Origin: Myxococcales bacterium | Lineage (GTDB): Bacteria > Myxococcota_A > Polyangia > Polyangiales > Polyangiaceae | Length of the DNA stretch: 64,000 nucleotides | Reading direction: 5' to 3' | NCBI GenBank assembly: GCA_004193285.1 | Contig: SECP01000049.1 | Span: 1-64,000, forward strand | Shown here: positions 35,269 to 42,879 of the stretch, piece after piece | Numbering within the stretch: the stretch's first letter is position 1 | How the letters are laid out: each line of letters opens with the position of its first letter | Position numbers and translations under genes: made by a program | Notes under the pieces: model-generated | Databases searched by the model: none | What the model saw: the letters and a program-made list of their open reading frames with translations, nothing else | Told to the model about the DNA's origin: nothing

Positions 35269-36573
35269 ATGGTTGTCATTCCCCGTAATTGTGACGTCTG
35301 CAAAACCGAGTTCGAGCTGCACTTCCGTTACCAAATGGAAGAGCGGAACGAGCTGACGGAGGGCGGCGCGGCCGTCACTCGCTACGCCTTCTACTGCTCC
35401 CAAAAGTGCTTGGAGGCGAGCCACAAGGAGCGCTCCGATGGCCAGGTCGCTTGCAACGCCTGCGCGACGCGCTTCACGGTCGAGCTTGCGGCGCAGGTGC
35501 TGTTCACGGGCGGCCAGCGCCACTACGCGTGCGGCCCCGAGTGCCGCAGCCGCATCCTGGAAGGAGTGCGCAGCGTGCGCATCGGCGAGCTGCGCCAGAA
35601 CGAGCTCGAGCTGCCCGGCGACGCCGAGCCGCTGCCCGAGCTGGAGCCTTCGGACAGCGGGCGCCTCACCGAGCGCGTCCCCCCGGCTTTGCCCCCCGCC
35701 ATTCAGCCGCAGGCGCACCCTGAAACGCCCCCGCCGCCGAGGGTGGAGCGCAGCAACTTGCGCCGTTTGCGGCCCGGAAAGCCGCAAGTTTTGGCGGTGT
35801 TCAACCATAAGGGCGGCACCGGCAAGACCACGACCTCGGTCCAAGTCGCGGCGGGGCTGGCCGAAAAGGGCGCCCGCGTTCTGCTCGTCGACACCGACGG
35901 CCAGGGCAACGTCGCCACGTCGCTCGCGCTCACCTCCGAGCGCTCGCTCTATCACGTGATCGTGATGGGCCTGTCGCTCGAACAAGCGGTGATCGAGGCT
36001 CGCCCCAACTTAGACGTGCTGCCCTCGAACGAGACGCTCGCGGCGGCCGAGCTCTACCTCGCCGGTCAGAAGCGCCGCGATCGGATCTTGGCCCAGCGCC
36101 TGGAGCGCGCGAGAGACCTGTACGACTACGTCATCGTCGACTGCTCGCCGAGCCTCTCGCTCATGAATCAGAACGCGCTCGCCTTCGCGGACGCGGTGCT
36201 GTGCCCCGTCGCCTGCGACTACCTGTCCCTCGTCGGGGTGCGGCAGGTGCTGCGCACCATCAAGCAAGTGAACCGCATCCTCGGTCACTCGGTCGGGCTG
36301 TGGGGCGTGCTACCCACGCAGTTCGACACGCGCGCGCGCATCTGCCGCGAGGCGCTGGAGACGCTCAGGCAAAATTTCGGAGACGCCTGCCTTCCACCGA
36401 TTCACTACGTGAGCCGCGTGAAAGAGGCGCCTTCCGTCGGCAAAACGCTGTTCGAGTACGCGCCGACCTCGAACGCGACCGAAGACTACTGGCGCGTGGT
36501 GGAAAAGCTTCTCTCCTCGACCGCTGCAGCGTCGCCGCCGCAAGCCGCCGAGCAGGCTGGAGGTGTGAAATGA
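35269..36573 (+). CDS. ParA-like ATPase with two N-terminal zinc-finger modules
   Basis: A protein of 434 aa. Two Cys4 modules come first: Cys8, 11, 43 and 47, then Cys62, 65, 88 and 92, each with the pattern CxxC...CxxxC. A Pro/Glu linker (about 115-165) leads to the ParA domain. It has the deviant Walker A KGGTGKTT (181-188) with the signature first Lys, VDTDGQGN (switch) and VIVDCSPSLS (Walker B). It lacks the helix-turn-helix of plasmid-type long ParA. ParA-type ATPases bind DNA non-specifically with ATP and move or place cargo. The Zn modules may bring a specific partner. The gene is coupled to a small ribbon-helix-helix-like gene, and no parB is near. Confidence 0.88.
   Translation: MVVIPRNCDVCKTEFELHFRYQMEERNELTEGGAAVTRYAFYCSQKCLEASHKERSDGQVACNACATRFTVELAAQVLFTGGQRHYACGPECRSRILEGVRSVRIGELRQNELELPGDAEPLPELEPSDSGRLTERVPPALPPAIQPQAHPETPPPPRVERSNLRRLRPGKPQVLAVFNHKGGTGKTTTSVQVAAGLAEKGARVLLVDTDGQGNVATSLALTSERSLYHVIVMGLSLEQAVIEARPNLDVLPSNETLAAAELYLAGQKRRDRILAQRLERARDLYDYVIVDCSPSLSLMNQNALAFADAVLCPVACDYLSLVGVRQVLRTIKQVNRILGHSVGLWGVLPTQFDTRARICREALETLRQNFGDACLPPIHYVSRVKEAPSVGKTLFEYAPTSNATEDYWRVVEKLLSSTAAASPPQAAEQAGGVK
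36559..36564 (+). promoter_or_regulatory. Ribosome site GGAGGT for the ribbon-helix-helix-like gene
   Basis: GGAGGT inside the ParA gene lies 5 bases before the ATG at 36570. It fixes the short 102-aa product rather than the longer open frame upstream. Confidence 0.8.
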
Positions 36574-36878
36574 GCGATCGTAACGACTTGCGACAGGCTA
36601 CGGCCAAGGTACTGGACCCCGCGGACGTCGACGGCGTCCTCACCCAAACGTATTACTCCACGGCCGCCGGCGCTGGCTCGCGCCCCCAAGATCCGAACGC
36701 GGAGAAGCCGACTCACTACAAGGTGATCTGCATCTCGATGTACACGGAGGACCTGAAGCGGCTCGACAACATGGTCGACTCGCTCAAGGCGCGCGGCCTC
36801 ACCAAGGCCAACCGGAGCGCCCTCATTCGCTACGCGCTCGGCGCGGTGAACCTCGAGACGGTGCCGAAGGGTCTCTGA
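36570..36878 (+). CDS. Small ribbon-helix-helix-like DNA-binding protein, ParA partner
   Basis: A protein of 102 aa starting in an ATGA overlap with the ParA-like gene and preceded by GGAGGT. The N-terminal 48 residues are polar and probably flexible. The rest (HYKVICISMYTEDLKRLDNMVDSLKARGLTKANRSALIRYALGAVNL) reads as a beta strand followed by two helices, with the SALIRYAL helix typical of CopG/MetJ-like ribbon-helix-helix domains. Several ParA proteins pair with such proteins (ParG type) instead of ParB, with the flexible tail stimulating the ATPase. This makes it the probable DNA-binding partner. Confidence 0.75.
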   Translation: MSDRNDLRQATAKVLDPADVDGVLTQTYYSTAAGAGSRPQDPNAEKPTHYKVICISMYTEDLKRLDNMVDSLKARGLTKANRSALIRYALGAVNLETVPKGL

Positions 36879-36897
36879 TTGGGGTAGGCCTGGTGAC

Positions 36898-36919
36898 GGG
36901 CCGCTCAGCTGAGCGGCCC
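36898..36919 (+). terminator. Perfect 22-bp palindrome after the ParA/RHH pair
   Basis: Eleven-base arms GGGCCGCTCAG and CTGAGCGGCCC meet without a loop, 19 bases after the RHH stop. There is no T-tract, so it may be a weak terminator or a protein-binding site, for example for the RHH protein itself. Confidence 0.45.
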
Positions 36920-37028
36920 CCCAGCGCCCAAAGACTTGGAATCGAACAGCTCCGCAACGTCTCTCGGGACTACTGTCGACTGCTCGGTTCGCGCTATCGC
37001 CGCCCTCCAACCATCCGCAACGCCGCGA

Positions 37029-37757
37029 TCAGTGCCGCTCGGACGGCGACGCGCCGGCCGCCGAGGCGTCGCTCGGCGCGCTCGGCTCGCCGAGCTGCGG
37101 CTCTGTGGTCGCCTTGTTGGCGGCCGCCACTTCCTCGGCGGTTGGCATGCTGAAGAAGTGCCATAGGCCCAGGAAAGCGACCACGCCGGCTGCCCAAAAC
37201 GCCGAGCGCTGCCCCCAGCGCGGCAAGGAGCGCTCCTCGAGCCGGCGCCGAAATACCCACGCCAAGTGCTCGGCTCCGGCCGTGAACGCGCGCAGCGGCA
37301 ACACGATGACGCTACCCCGACGTGGATAGAGGACGAAGGCGTGCGGCACTTGCAAGAAAGCCCGCAAGCTCGACCAAGCGTGTCGCTCCTCTCCGCTGGC
37401 GTGAGCCAACGTCACCCCCACTTCGTCGATTCGATACTGGACGGGCGCACGCCCCACTCGGGCGAAGCGGCGGCGTGTGAACCACTCTCCGAGCAGCCAA
37501 ACCAGGAAGTAGGGCGCCGCGAAGACGAGCGCGATGGCGAAAAAGACCGCCATGATCTCGCGTCCCATGGGAATCGCGATCACGGCGAAGCCGGCCGTGA
37601 TCGCGAGCGGAGGAAGCAACACCGCGCGGGCACCGGCCGCACCCGGCACGTGCCACCACACCCGCGAGTAGTCGCCCCTCAGCGGCGCAGCCTGACCGAG
37701 CAGGGAAAACTCCTGCGCGGGCGCCGGCTGAAGCGCGCCCGCTTCCCCGACGCCCAT
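37029..37757 (-). CDS. YcxB-like membrane protein
   Basis: A protein of 242 aa from the ATG at 37757 (a GTG at 37787 would add ten residues). Two close membrane helices lie at about 45-95. A YcxB-type domain follows with YRIDEVGVTLAHASGEERHAWSSLRAFLQVPHAFVLYPRRGSVIVLPLRAF. A third helix (about 190-210) and a polar Ala/Ser tail end the protein. The family has no known biochemical function. It is isolated between the ParA pair and the monooxygenase gene, with no operon partner. Confidence 0.8.
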   Translation of the reverse strand: MGVGEAGALQPAPAQEFSLLGQAAPLRGDYSRVWWHVPGAAGARAVLLPPLAITAGFAVIAIPMGREIMAVFFAIALVFAAPYFLVWLLGEWFTRRRFARVGRAPVQYRIDEVGVTLAHASGEERHAWSSLRAFLQVPHAFVLYPRRGSVIVLPLRAFTAGAEHLAWVFRRRLEERSLPRWGQRSAFWAAGVVAFLGLWHFFSMPTAEEVAAANKATTEPQLGEPSAPSDASAAGASPSERH

Positions 37758-37818
37758 GTCACTCACGCGCTCCGTTTCTCGCCGCACTCACCGACGATGC
37801 TCGAAGCTCCGCGGCGCT

Positions 37819-38124
37819 TCAACCTCGATCGCGACGCCGGACCTCGGTCGGCTCGTAGTGCCGCATCTCGCTGATGCTCGGGATGAAGGGACGGACAGCG
37901 GCCAAGAAGCTCGCAAACTCCGGCGATTGACGGAACCCTCGAAGGTGGCCGTCGCTCGAATCCCACTCGATACGGAGGATGAAGTGCTCCGGCGCTTCCA
38001 CGCAGCGAGACAGCTCGTACGAAAGGCAGTGGGCGGAGGCGTCCAGCGCGGCCCGAGCCGCTTCGTAGGCGCGCACCAGGGCCTCGCCGTCGCTGACCTC
38101 GTAGCGGATGTATTCGACAATCAT
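37819..38124 (-). CDS. Antibiotic-biosynthesis-monooxygenase (ABM)-like protein
   Basis: A protein of 101 aa from the ATG at 38124; the upstream frame crosses the regulatory palindrome region only partly and has no family match. The single ABM/dimeric alpha-beta barrel domain starts MIVEYIRYEV and has CLSYELSRCVEAPEHFILRIEWDSSDGHLRGF, with the FILRIEW strand and the following His typical of the family. Members are cofactor-free quinol oxygenases or dimer-forming enzymes of unknown substrate. It is divergent from an HxlR regulator gene with a 22-bp operator between them, so it is most likely the regulator's target. Confidence 0.85.
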   Translation of the reverse strand: MIVEYIRYEVSDGEALVRAYEAARAALDASAHCLSYELSRCVEAPEHFILRIEWDSSDGHLRGFRQSPEFASFLAAVRPFIPSISEMRHYEPTEVRRRDRG

Positions 38125-38157
38125 GGGCGGACGCTTAGGGTCGGTATCCCCCGCTGG

Positions 38158-38179
38158 CAACGCACCAGATGGTGCGTTG
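38158..38179. promoter_or_regulatory. 22-bp inverted repeat, probable HxlR operator
   Basis: Perfect 10-base arms CAACGCACCA and TGGTGCGTTG around GA lie in the 95-base divergent gap between the monooxygenase and HxlR genes. HxlR proteins bind such palindromes as dimers. The site would control both directions. Confidence 0.8.
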
Positions 38180-38219
38180 AAAACGCCCCCGACCGTCGCT
38201 ACCCTGAGCGAGCCTCGCC

Positions 38220-38555
38220 ATGAAGCAGACGTTTTCGTGCCCCGTGGAGCTCGCCCTCGAAGTGTTGGGCGGCAAATGGCGAGTCGTGATCTTGGCCCAC
38301 GTCAAGGAGGGGCCGCTCCGTTACGCGGAGCTGCGCCGCCGCATCCCCCGCATGAGCGAGAAGATGCTGTCGCAGCGGCTACGTGAGCTGACCCGCGCGG
38401 GGCTGTTGCAGCGGCAAGCGAGCGGCTACCGCCTCACCGCGCGCGGCAACCGGGCTCGGGCCGCGCTCGGCGCGCTCCACGCCTGGGGACGCACCCTGGA
38501 GGGTGAGCTAGGCGTCCGCATCCATCCCGCCGCTTTGGTTGGGAGCAAGGCTTGA
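38220..38555 (+). CDS. HxlR-family transcriptional regulator
   Basis: A protein of 111 aa. It is a winged helix with the family signatures CPVELALEVLGGKWRVVILAHVKEGPLRYAELRRRIPRMSEKMLSQRLRELTRAGLL, near the N-terminal Cys that in several members senses aldehydes, quinones or electrophiles. It probably represses the divergent monooxygenase gene and its own operon through the palindrome at 38158-38179. The stop overlaps the TTG start of the cyclase gene by 4 bases, so the regulator, cyclase and haemoglobin genes form one unit. Confidence 0.92.
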   Translation: MKQTFSCPVELALEVLGGKWRVVILAHVKEGPLRYAELRRRIPRMSEKMLSQRLRELTRAGLLQRQASGYRLTARGNRARAALGALHAWGRTLEGELGVRIHPAALVGSKA

Positions 38556-39367
38556 GCCTCACCCGGCGCGGGTTCGCGTCCGCGATCGGTGCGCTGGGGC
38601 TGGCGTGCGGGCGCGCCTCTCCGCCGGCGCCGCCGGCGTCCCACCCCTTCGCCGGTTATGACGTGGTGGACTTGACCCATCCGCTCGGCCCCTCTTCGCC
38701 GTACATTCACGTGCGGGGAGCGACGTTCCCCTTCCGGCGCGCGCCAATCGCGACCATCCCGGAGCGCGGTGTCTACGCGAACCGCTGGGAGCTGACGGAG
38801 CACATCGGTACCCACGTGGACGCTCCTTGCCACTTCGATGAAAAGGCGCCGTGCCTCGAGAAGATCCCGCTCGCCGAGCTGTTCGCGGAAGTGGTGGTGA
38901 TCGAGCTTGCGGCGCGTGCTCGCGCGAACCCGGACGCCGAAGTCAGCGCAGCGGATCTTTCGGCGTGGCGGCTCGCGCACGGCCCTTTCCCGGCGCGCTC
39001 GGTGGTTCTACTTTCCTCCGGCTGGGGCGCGCGCTGGCCGTCTCAGTCCCGCTTTGCCAACGCAGATGAGGCGGGAATCATGCGCTTTCCAGGCTTTTCG
39101 CGGGCCGCGGTCGAGGAGCTAGCGGCCGCGCCGGGCGTGCTCGGCATCGGCACGGACACGTTCTCGATAGACCCAGGGAACGACGCTCACTTCGAAGGGC
39201 ATCGGGTCCTGGCGCGCGCGGGCAAGTGGGCGCTGGAGTGCCTCGCCAACCTGGACCGATTGCCGGCTCAAGGCTGTCATCTCTTCGTCGGCGCGCCGAA
39301 GGTGGAGCTCGCCTCCGGGGCTCCCGCCCGAGTCGTCGCCTGGGTGCCCCGGAGTCATCGCAAATGA
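38552..39367 (+). CDS. Cyclase-family (kynurenine-formamidase-like) hydrolase, Tat-exported lipoprotein
   Basis: A protein of 271 aa starting at TTG (GGGAG 6 bases upstream, TTGA overlap with the HxlR stop). The N-terminus SLTRRGFASAIGALGLAC has a twin-arginine motif and a lipobox-like Cys. The metal-binding ELTEHIGTHVDAPCHF motif (HxGTHxDxPxH) and a late GTDTFSID segment define the cyclase/formamidase family, which uses two metal ions to open amides or lactones. The start gives the only good signal peptide. It is in the HxlR operon and overlaps the haemoglobin gene by 4 bases, so a role in breaking down an aromatic compound is plausible but not proven. Confidence 0.88.
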   Translation: MSLTRRGFASAIGALGLACGRASPPAPPASHPFAGYDVVDLTHPLGPSSPYIHVRGATFPFRRAPIATIPERGVYANRWELTEHIGTHVDAPCHFDEKAPCLEKIPLAELFAEVVVIELAARARANPDAEVSAADLSAWRLAHGPFPARSVVLLSSGWGARWPSQSRFANADEAGIMRFPGFSRAAVEELAAAPGVLGIGTDTFSIDPGNDAHFEGHRVLARAGKWALECLANLDRLPAQGCHLFVGAPKVELASGAPARVVAWVPRSHRK

Positions 39368-39867
39368 ATACGCCCCCTACCCTCGTGACCACGCCCCCTA
39401 CCCTCTATGACTGGCTCGGCGGAATCTCCGCCTTGGAGAAGCTCACCGCGCTGTTTTACTCGCGCGTACCGGCGGATGCGCTGCTGGGCCCGGTGTTCGC
39501 GCGCATGTCGCCGGACCACCCCGCTCACGTCGCAGCTTTCCTCGCCGAGGTCTTCGGCGGCCCCGCCACCTACAGCGCCGAGCACGGCGGTCACGCGAAC
39601 ATGATCCGGCACCATTTGCAGCGCAGCCTCACTCAGGAGCAGCGGCGCCGCTGGATCGAGCTGCTCCTCGCTTGCGGGGACGAGCTGGGGCTCCCCGACG
39701 ACCCCGAGTTCCGCTCCGCGTTCGTCGCGTACCTCGAATGGGGCACGCGGCTCGCCGTCATCAACTCGCAGCCCGGAGCGGAGGTGACCGAGGAGCAGCC
39801 GATGCCCCGCTGGGGCTGGGGCGAGGTCGGCGGGCCCTACGTGCCGCCGAAGACGGAGCCGAAATAG
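39364..39867 (+). CDS. Truncated haemoglobin, probably group II
   Basis: A protein of 167 aa starting in an ATGA overlap with the cyclase gene. The globin core (about 13-130) starts TLYDWLGGISALEKLTALFYSRV. It has a Phe/Tyr-rich B-helix and the proximal His in GGHANMIRHHLQ, followed by RRRWIELLLACGDELGLP. The 2-on-2 core with short A helix and the GG before the His helix fit trHb, and its length plus C-terminal WGWGE tail suit group II. It binds haem and may detoxify oxygen or NO or donate electrons. Placement with HxlR, ABM and cyclase genes suggests a response to oxidants or quinones. Confidence 0.87.
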   Translation: MNTPPTLVTTPPTLYDWLGGISALEKLTALFYSRVPADALLGPVFARMSPDHPAHVAAFLAEVFGGPATYSAEHGGHANMIRHHLQRSLTQEQRRRWIELLLACGDELGLPDDPEFRSAFVAYLEWGTRLAVINSQPGAEVTEEQPMPRWGWGEVGGPYVPPKTEPK

Positions 39868-39949
39868 CCGTCCGACCTGCGCTCGCGAGCGCCGCGAACG
39901 AGCGCGGAGGACGCTCACGGAGCAGCCAGTGCGCTAGTCTGAGCGCTCG

Positions 39950-40993
39950 ATGACAGCGCTCCCGGAAGCGGCGGCACGCCTGGGCATCTCCGACGAAGCA
40001 GCGGCCCTCCACTATGGTTCGGAGATTTGCGATCTCCACGTGGACTCGTTCATCTGGCGCCGCATCTACGGCTACGACTTTCGGCGCCGGCACGCGGCCT
40101 TCACCGCGGGCGTGATGATGAGCCAGTTCGACTTGCCCCGCGCTCGCGAGGCGGGCATCGGCGGCGCAACGTGGGTCATCACCACGAACCCGCTCGGTGA
40201 CTCGCGCGACCGCGAGGCGAAGTTCTTCGAGAACCTGGGGGAGCTCGCGGCGCTACTACAATCGCCCGAAGCCGAGGCGCGGGTGGTGCGGAGCGCGGCC
40301 GAGTACCGCGCCGCGCGAGCGGCGGGGCTTCACGCCGCGTTCATCGGCGTGCAAGGCGGCAACGCCCTCGCTCACTCCTTGGACGCGCTCGATCGGGTGT
40401 CACCGGGCCTCGTGCTGCGCGTCACCCTCTTACACCTCACGAGCTCACGCCTCGGCCACACCAGCTCGCCGCTGGGGGGTAGCCTTGGGCTCACTCCCTA
40501 CGGCAAGGACTACGTGCGGCGCCTGAACGCTCACAAGATCCTGGTGGACTTGGCGCACATTTCGCCGGCCGGCTTCTGGGACGCAGTGGACGCGCAGGCG
40601 CCGGGTACGCCCCTGGTCGTCACCCATACCGGCGTCTCCGGCGTGTTCCCCCACTGGCGGAACCTCCACGACGACCAGCTGCGCGCGGTCGCCAACCGCG
40701 GCGGCACGATCGGGATCATGTACCATTCGGAGTACCTGGGGGATCCCATCTTTCGCGGCCGCCTCGACACCATCGTGCGGCACATCGAGCACGTGGTGAA
40801 CGTGGCGGGCGAAGATCACGTCTCGCTCGGCAGCGACTGGGACGGCTCGATCGTCACGCCGCGCGACATGAAGACGTGCCTGGAGCTGCCCAAGCTCACG
40901 CAAGCGATGCTGAGCCGCGGCTTCGGCCATCAGCGCATCAAGAAGGTGCTGGGCCTGAACTTCTTGCGCGTCGTCGAAGACGTGCGCGGCTAG
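39950..40993 (+). CDS. Membrane dipeptidase (renal dipeptidase, M19 family)
   Basis: A protein of 347 aa. The metal motif DLHVDS replaces the canonical DGHND near residue 28. KILVDLAHIS and VVTHTGVSGVFPH supply the second metal ligands, and HVSLGSDWDG carries the conserved late Asp. It fits the M19 TIM-barrel zinc dipeptidase family. No signal peptide is seen, so it is cytoplasmic, with a role in dipeptide or D-amino-acid dipeptide hydrolysis. It begins 82 bases after the haemoglobin stop and may be in its own transcript, ended by the hairpin at 41067. Confidence 0.9.
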   Translation: MTALPEAAARLGISDEAAALHYGSEICDLHVDSFIWRRIYGYDFRRRHAAFTAGVMMSQFDLPRAREAGIGGATWVITTNPLGDSRDREAKFFENLGELAALLQSPEAEARVVRSAAEYRAARAAGLHAAFIGVQGGNALAHSLDALDRVSPGLVLRVTLLHLTSSRLGHTSSPLGGSLGLTPYGKDYVRRLNAHKILVDLAHISPAGFWDAVDAQAPGTPLVVTHTGVSGVFPHWRNLHDDQLRAVANRGGTIGIMYHSEYLGDPIFRGRLDTIVRHIEHVVNVAGEDHVSLGSDWDGSIVTPRDMKTCLELPKLTQAMLSRGFGHQRIKKVLGLNFLRVVEDVRG

Positions 40994-41066
40994 GCGCCGC
41001 TCGCGAGCTTCGAGGCTCGGGCGCGGCCGCGAGACCGAAGGACGACACGAGAGCCTGCTGCGAGGA

Positions 41067-41100
41067 GGGCTGCGCTGGTGGCAGCCCCTTCTTCGTTTCG
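41067..41100 (+). terminator. Probable terminator of the dipeptidase gene
   Basis: A GGGCTGC / GCAGCCC stem (41067-41073, 41081-41087) is followed by CTTCTTCGTTTC. The tail is T-rich but interrupted, so the strength is moderate. Confidence 0.45.
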
Positions 41101-41131
41101 GTGCAGGCGAGTCGTCGGGCCGCGGCGCGGC

Positions 41132-41833
41132 TCAGACCGCGGCTTCTTCGAGCTCGGCGTCTTCCTCGCTGTCGAAGTCGTCGTCTTCTTCTTCCTCTTC
41201 GATCACGGCCGCCTTGACCGGGGGCTTGGCTTTGACCTTGCCCTTCCCGCTCAGCTCTTCCTTGGTGAGCGAGGGCAAGCGGCGCTTACCGACGGGGCCC
41301 TCGTCCACGTGATCGCGCAGCGAGTACATGTCCGAAAGGGCCTCGAGCTTGGCGAGGGCTTTGACTTCGACCTGGCGGATGCGCTCGCGTGTGAGGTTCA
41401 TGATCGCTCCGACGTCTTCCAAGGTGGTGCCGCCGCGATCCGCGACGTCCAGCGCGCAGGATTCGCCGAGGTCCCACACCTCGATATCCGGAAAGTTCAA
41501 CTTGATGGCGCCGGTGCGGGGCGATACGTCGATGAACAGGTGGTGCTTGCAGGAGACGAACGGGCAAGGGCGCGGGCCCTCGGCGCACTCGGCGCGACTG
41601 CGCGGCTTCCAATAGTCCATCTCCGGGAAGAGCAAGCGCCCGATCTCCAGCTCGCGCTTGGTCATGCGCTTGACGCTGATGGTGCGCGCGCGCACGTCGC
41701 GCTTGCGGCGCGAACGACGCTGCTCACGAGTGATCTCGGGCTCGAGGTTCAGCGCCAGGGCGCCGTCCACGCCGAGGCTCGCCTCCGTGGTGATTTCTGC
41801 TTCGCCTTCGCCTGCCAGCTCGTGTTCGTTCAT
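41132..41833 (-). CDS. Stand-alone sigma-70-region-4-like DNA-binding protein
   Basis: A protein of 233 aa from the ATG at 41833 (GGAGA upstream). A basic segment (about 36-60) is followed by Cys/His residues CAEGPRPCPFVSCKHH that may bind a metal. A helix-turn-helix then matches sigma region 4.2: TTLEDVGAIMNLTRERIRQVEVKALAKLE (about 145-175). Region 2 is absent, so it cannot act as a full sigma factor alone. The last 40 residues are acidic. Such proteins occur across myxobacteria with unknown targets. It lies just downstream of a MerR-like regulator gene on the same strand. Confidence 0.85.
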   Translation of the reverse strand: MNEHELAGEGEAEITTEASLGVDGALALNLEPEITREQRRSRRKRDVRARTISVKRMTKRELEIGRLLFPEMDYWKPRSRAECAEGPRPCPFVSCKHHLFIDVSPRTGAIKLNFPDIEVWDLGESCALDVADRGGTTLEDVGAIMNLTRERIRQVEVKALAKLEALSDMYSLRDHVDEGPVGKRRLPSLTKEELSGKGKVKAKPPVKAAVIEEEEEDDDFDSEEDAELEEAAV

Positions 41834-41925
41834 GACGCTTCTCCGCTTCGTTCCCTGAAAAAAGATGGACGGGTCCCGCACGACCGTCGCCGGTCGCCCT
41901 CGGTGCGCTCGCTCCCTGCTTCGAC

Positions 41926-42444
41926 CTAGCCGGCCGAGGCGGAGGAGACGCTTTCCAATCTGCTGCGCGACGTGAGTTTGGTTTCGATGGCCGTGAGGCG
42001 GGCCATCAGTTCTTTGCTCAAGCTACGGGCATCGCCGACATCGCGCTGCACCGCTGAGGTCACTCGCTCGGCCTTGCGCTCCTTGAGCACACCTTCCAGC
42101 TTCTTGAAGATCCGCGCGAGCATCGACTCCAGTTGCTCGACCTCGCTGCGGATGAACAAAAACTCGCGCTGGATTTGGTCGATGGTGTAGCTCTCGGCCA
42201 TCATCTGCTTGATGCGCAGAATCTGGCGAACCACGCCGACCGGATAGATACCTTGTGACCCCTGGTGCTTGCCCTTGCGACCGACCCGCACGCTGCGCGG
42301 TAGCAAGCCCAGCTGAACGTATTTGCGCAGCGTGGCTTCGCTCAACTGCACATCGTGCCGAGCGAAGACGTCCAAGATTTCGGCCGAGCTGAGCCCCGCC
42401 ACGTGGGCCTTTTCGAGCTGAGCGAGGGTTTCGGCGTCAATCAT
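41926..42444 (-). CDS. MerR-like transcriptional regulator with C-terminal coiled coil
   Basis: A protein of 172 aa from the ATG at 42444. The winged helix-turn-helix (about 14-85) has LSEATLRKYVQLGLLPRSVRVGRKGKHQGSQGIYPVGVVRQILRIKQMMAESYTIDQIQREF, the MerR order with an unusually Gly/Lys-rich wing. A coiled coil follows (about 98-165) for dimer formation, without a sensor domain or metal-binding Cys. A GTG-like extension to 42531 has no support. A promoter with TTGGTG-16-TATATT can be placed upstream. The next gene in line is the sigma-region-4 protein. Confidence 0.85.
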   Translation of the reverse strand: MIDAETLAQLEKAHVAGLSSAEILDVFARHDVQLSEATLRKYVQLGLLPRSVRVGRKGKHQGSQGIYPVGVVRQILRIKQMMAESYTIDQIQREFLFIRSEVEQLESMLARIFKKLEGVLKERKAERVTSAVQRDVGDARSLSKELMARLTAIETKLTSRSRLESVSSASAG

Positions 42445-42503
42445 GGAAAGGCGTGCCGACGGGGCTTCGAGACCGAAGCGCCGAGGCTCCCTTGACGACC
42501 GCG

Positions 42504-42531
42504 AATATATTCCACTGAATGGATCCACCAA
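42504..42531 (-). promoter_or_regulatory. Candidate promoter of the MerR-like gene
   Basis: On the minus strand TTGGTG and TATATT are 16 bases apart, ending about 60 bases upstream of the ATG. The patch contains the palindrome GAATATATTC. It is a sigma-70-like guess only. Confidence 0.3.
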
Positions 42532-42568
42532 AGCACTTACTGCACGAATATTTGCGCAGAACCCCGCG

Positions 42569-42642
42569 CAGCTCCATGGACGCTGCGAGGTCGCTTAGGG
42601 CGGACATTGTTCATCACATCTAAGGCTTCGTCCATGGAGCTG
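42569..42642. repeat. 14-bp perfect inverted repeat separated by 46 bases
   Basis: Arms CAGCTCCATGGACG (42569-42582) and CGTCCATGGAGCTG (42629-42642) are exact complements. Each arm has the palindrome TCCATGGA, so the arms also share a direct repeat. It lies between a MerR-like gene and the opposing hydrolase gene and may bind the regulator. Confidence 0.8.
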
Positions 42643-42879
42643 ATACTCCGTCCATGCCCACATGGAACCACACTGAATTTCCGCGGCTCCGTGCGTCGGC
42701 CCCGCGCTTCGACTCGCGCCGCGGTTTCGGACTCGCTCGCGCGGCCCTTGCGGGACTTTTGTACCAGGCGCGGCAGCTTTGCTAGTCGCGCGCGGGCGCC
42801 GTTTCGCCGCCGAACGACCGCTCGGCTCGGAGCCCCCTTACGGAGCGCACCTATTGAAGTAGTCTCCGGCCGTCCCACC

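Larger units (their letters stand above)
42445..42879. other. Divergent region between the MerR-like and alpha/beta-hydrolase-like genes
   Basis: 435 bases without a gene I can support. The left part has an A/T-rich patch with a candidate promoter (42504-42531) and a long inverted repeat (42569-42642). From about 42650 to 42879 it is GC-rich with no motif seen; a frame open to the left joins the hydrolase gene but lacks family similarity. Confidence 0.6.
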
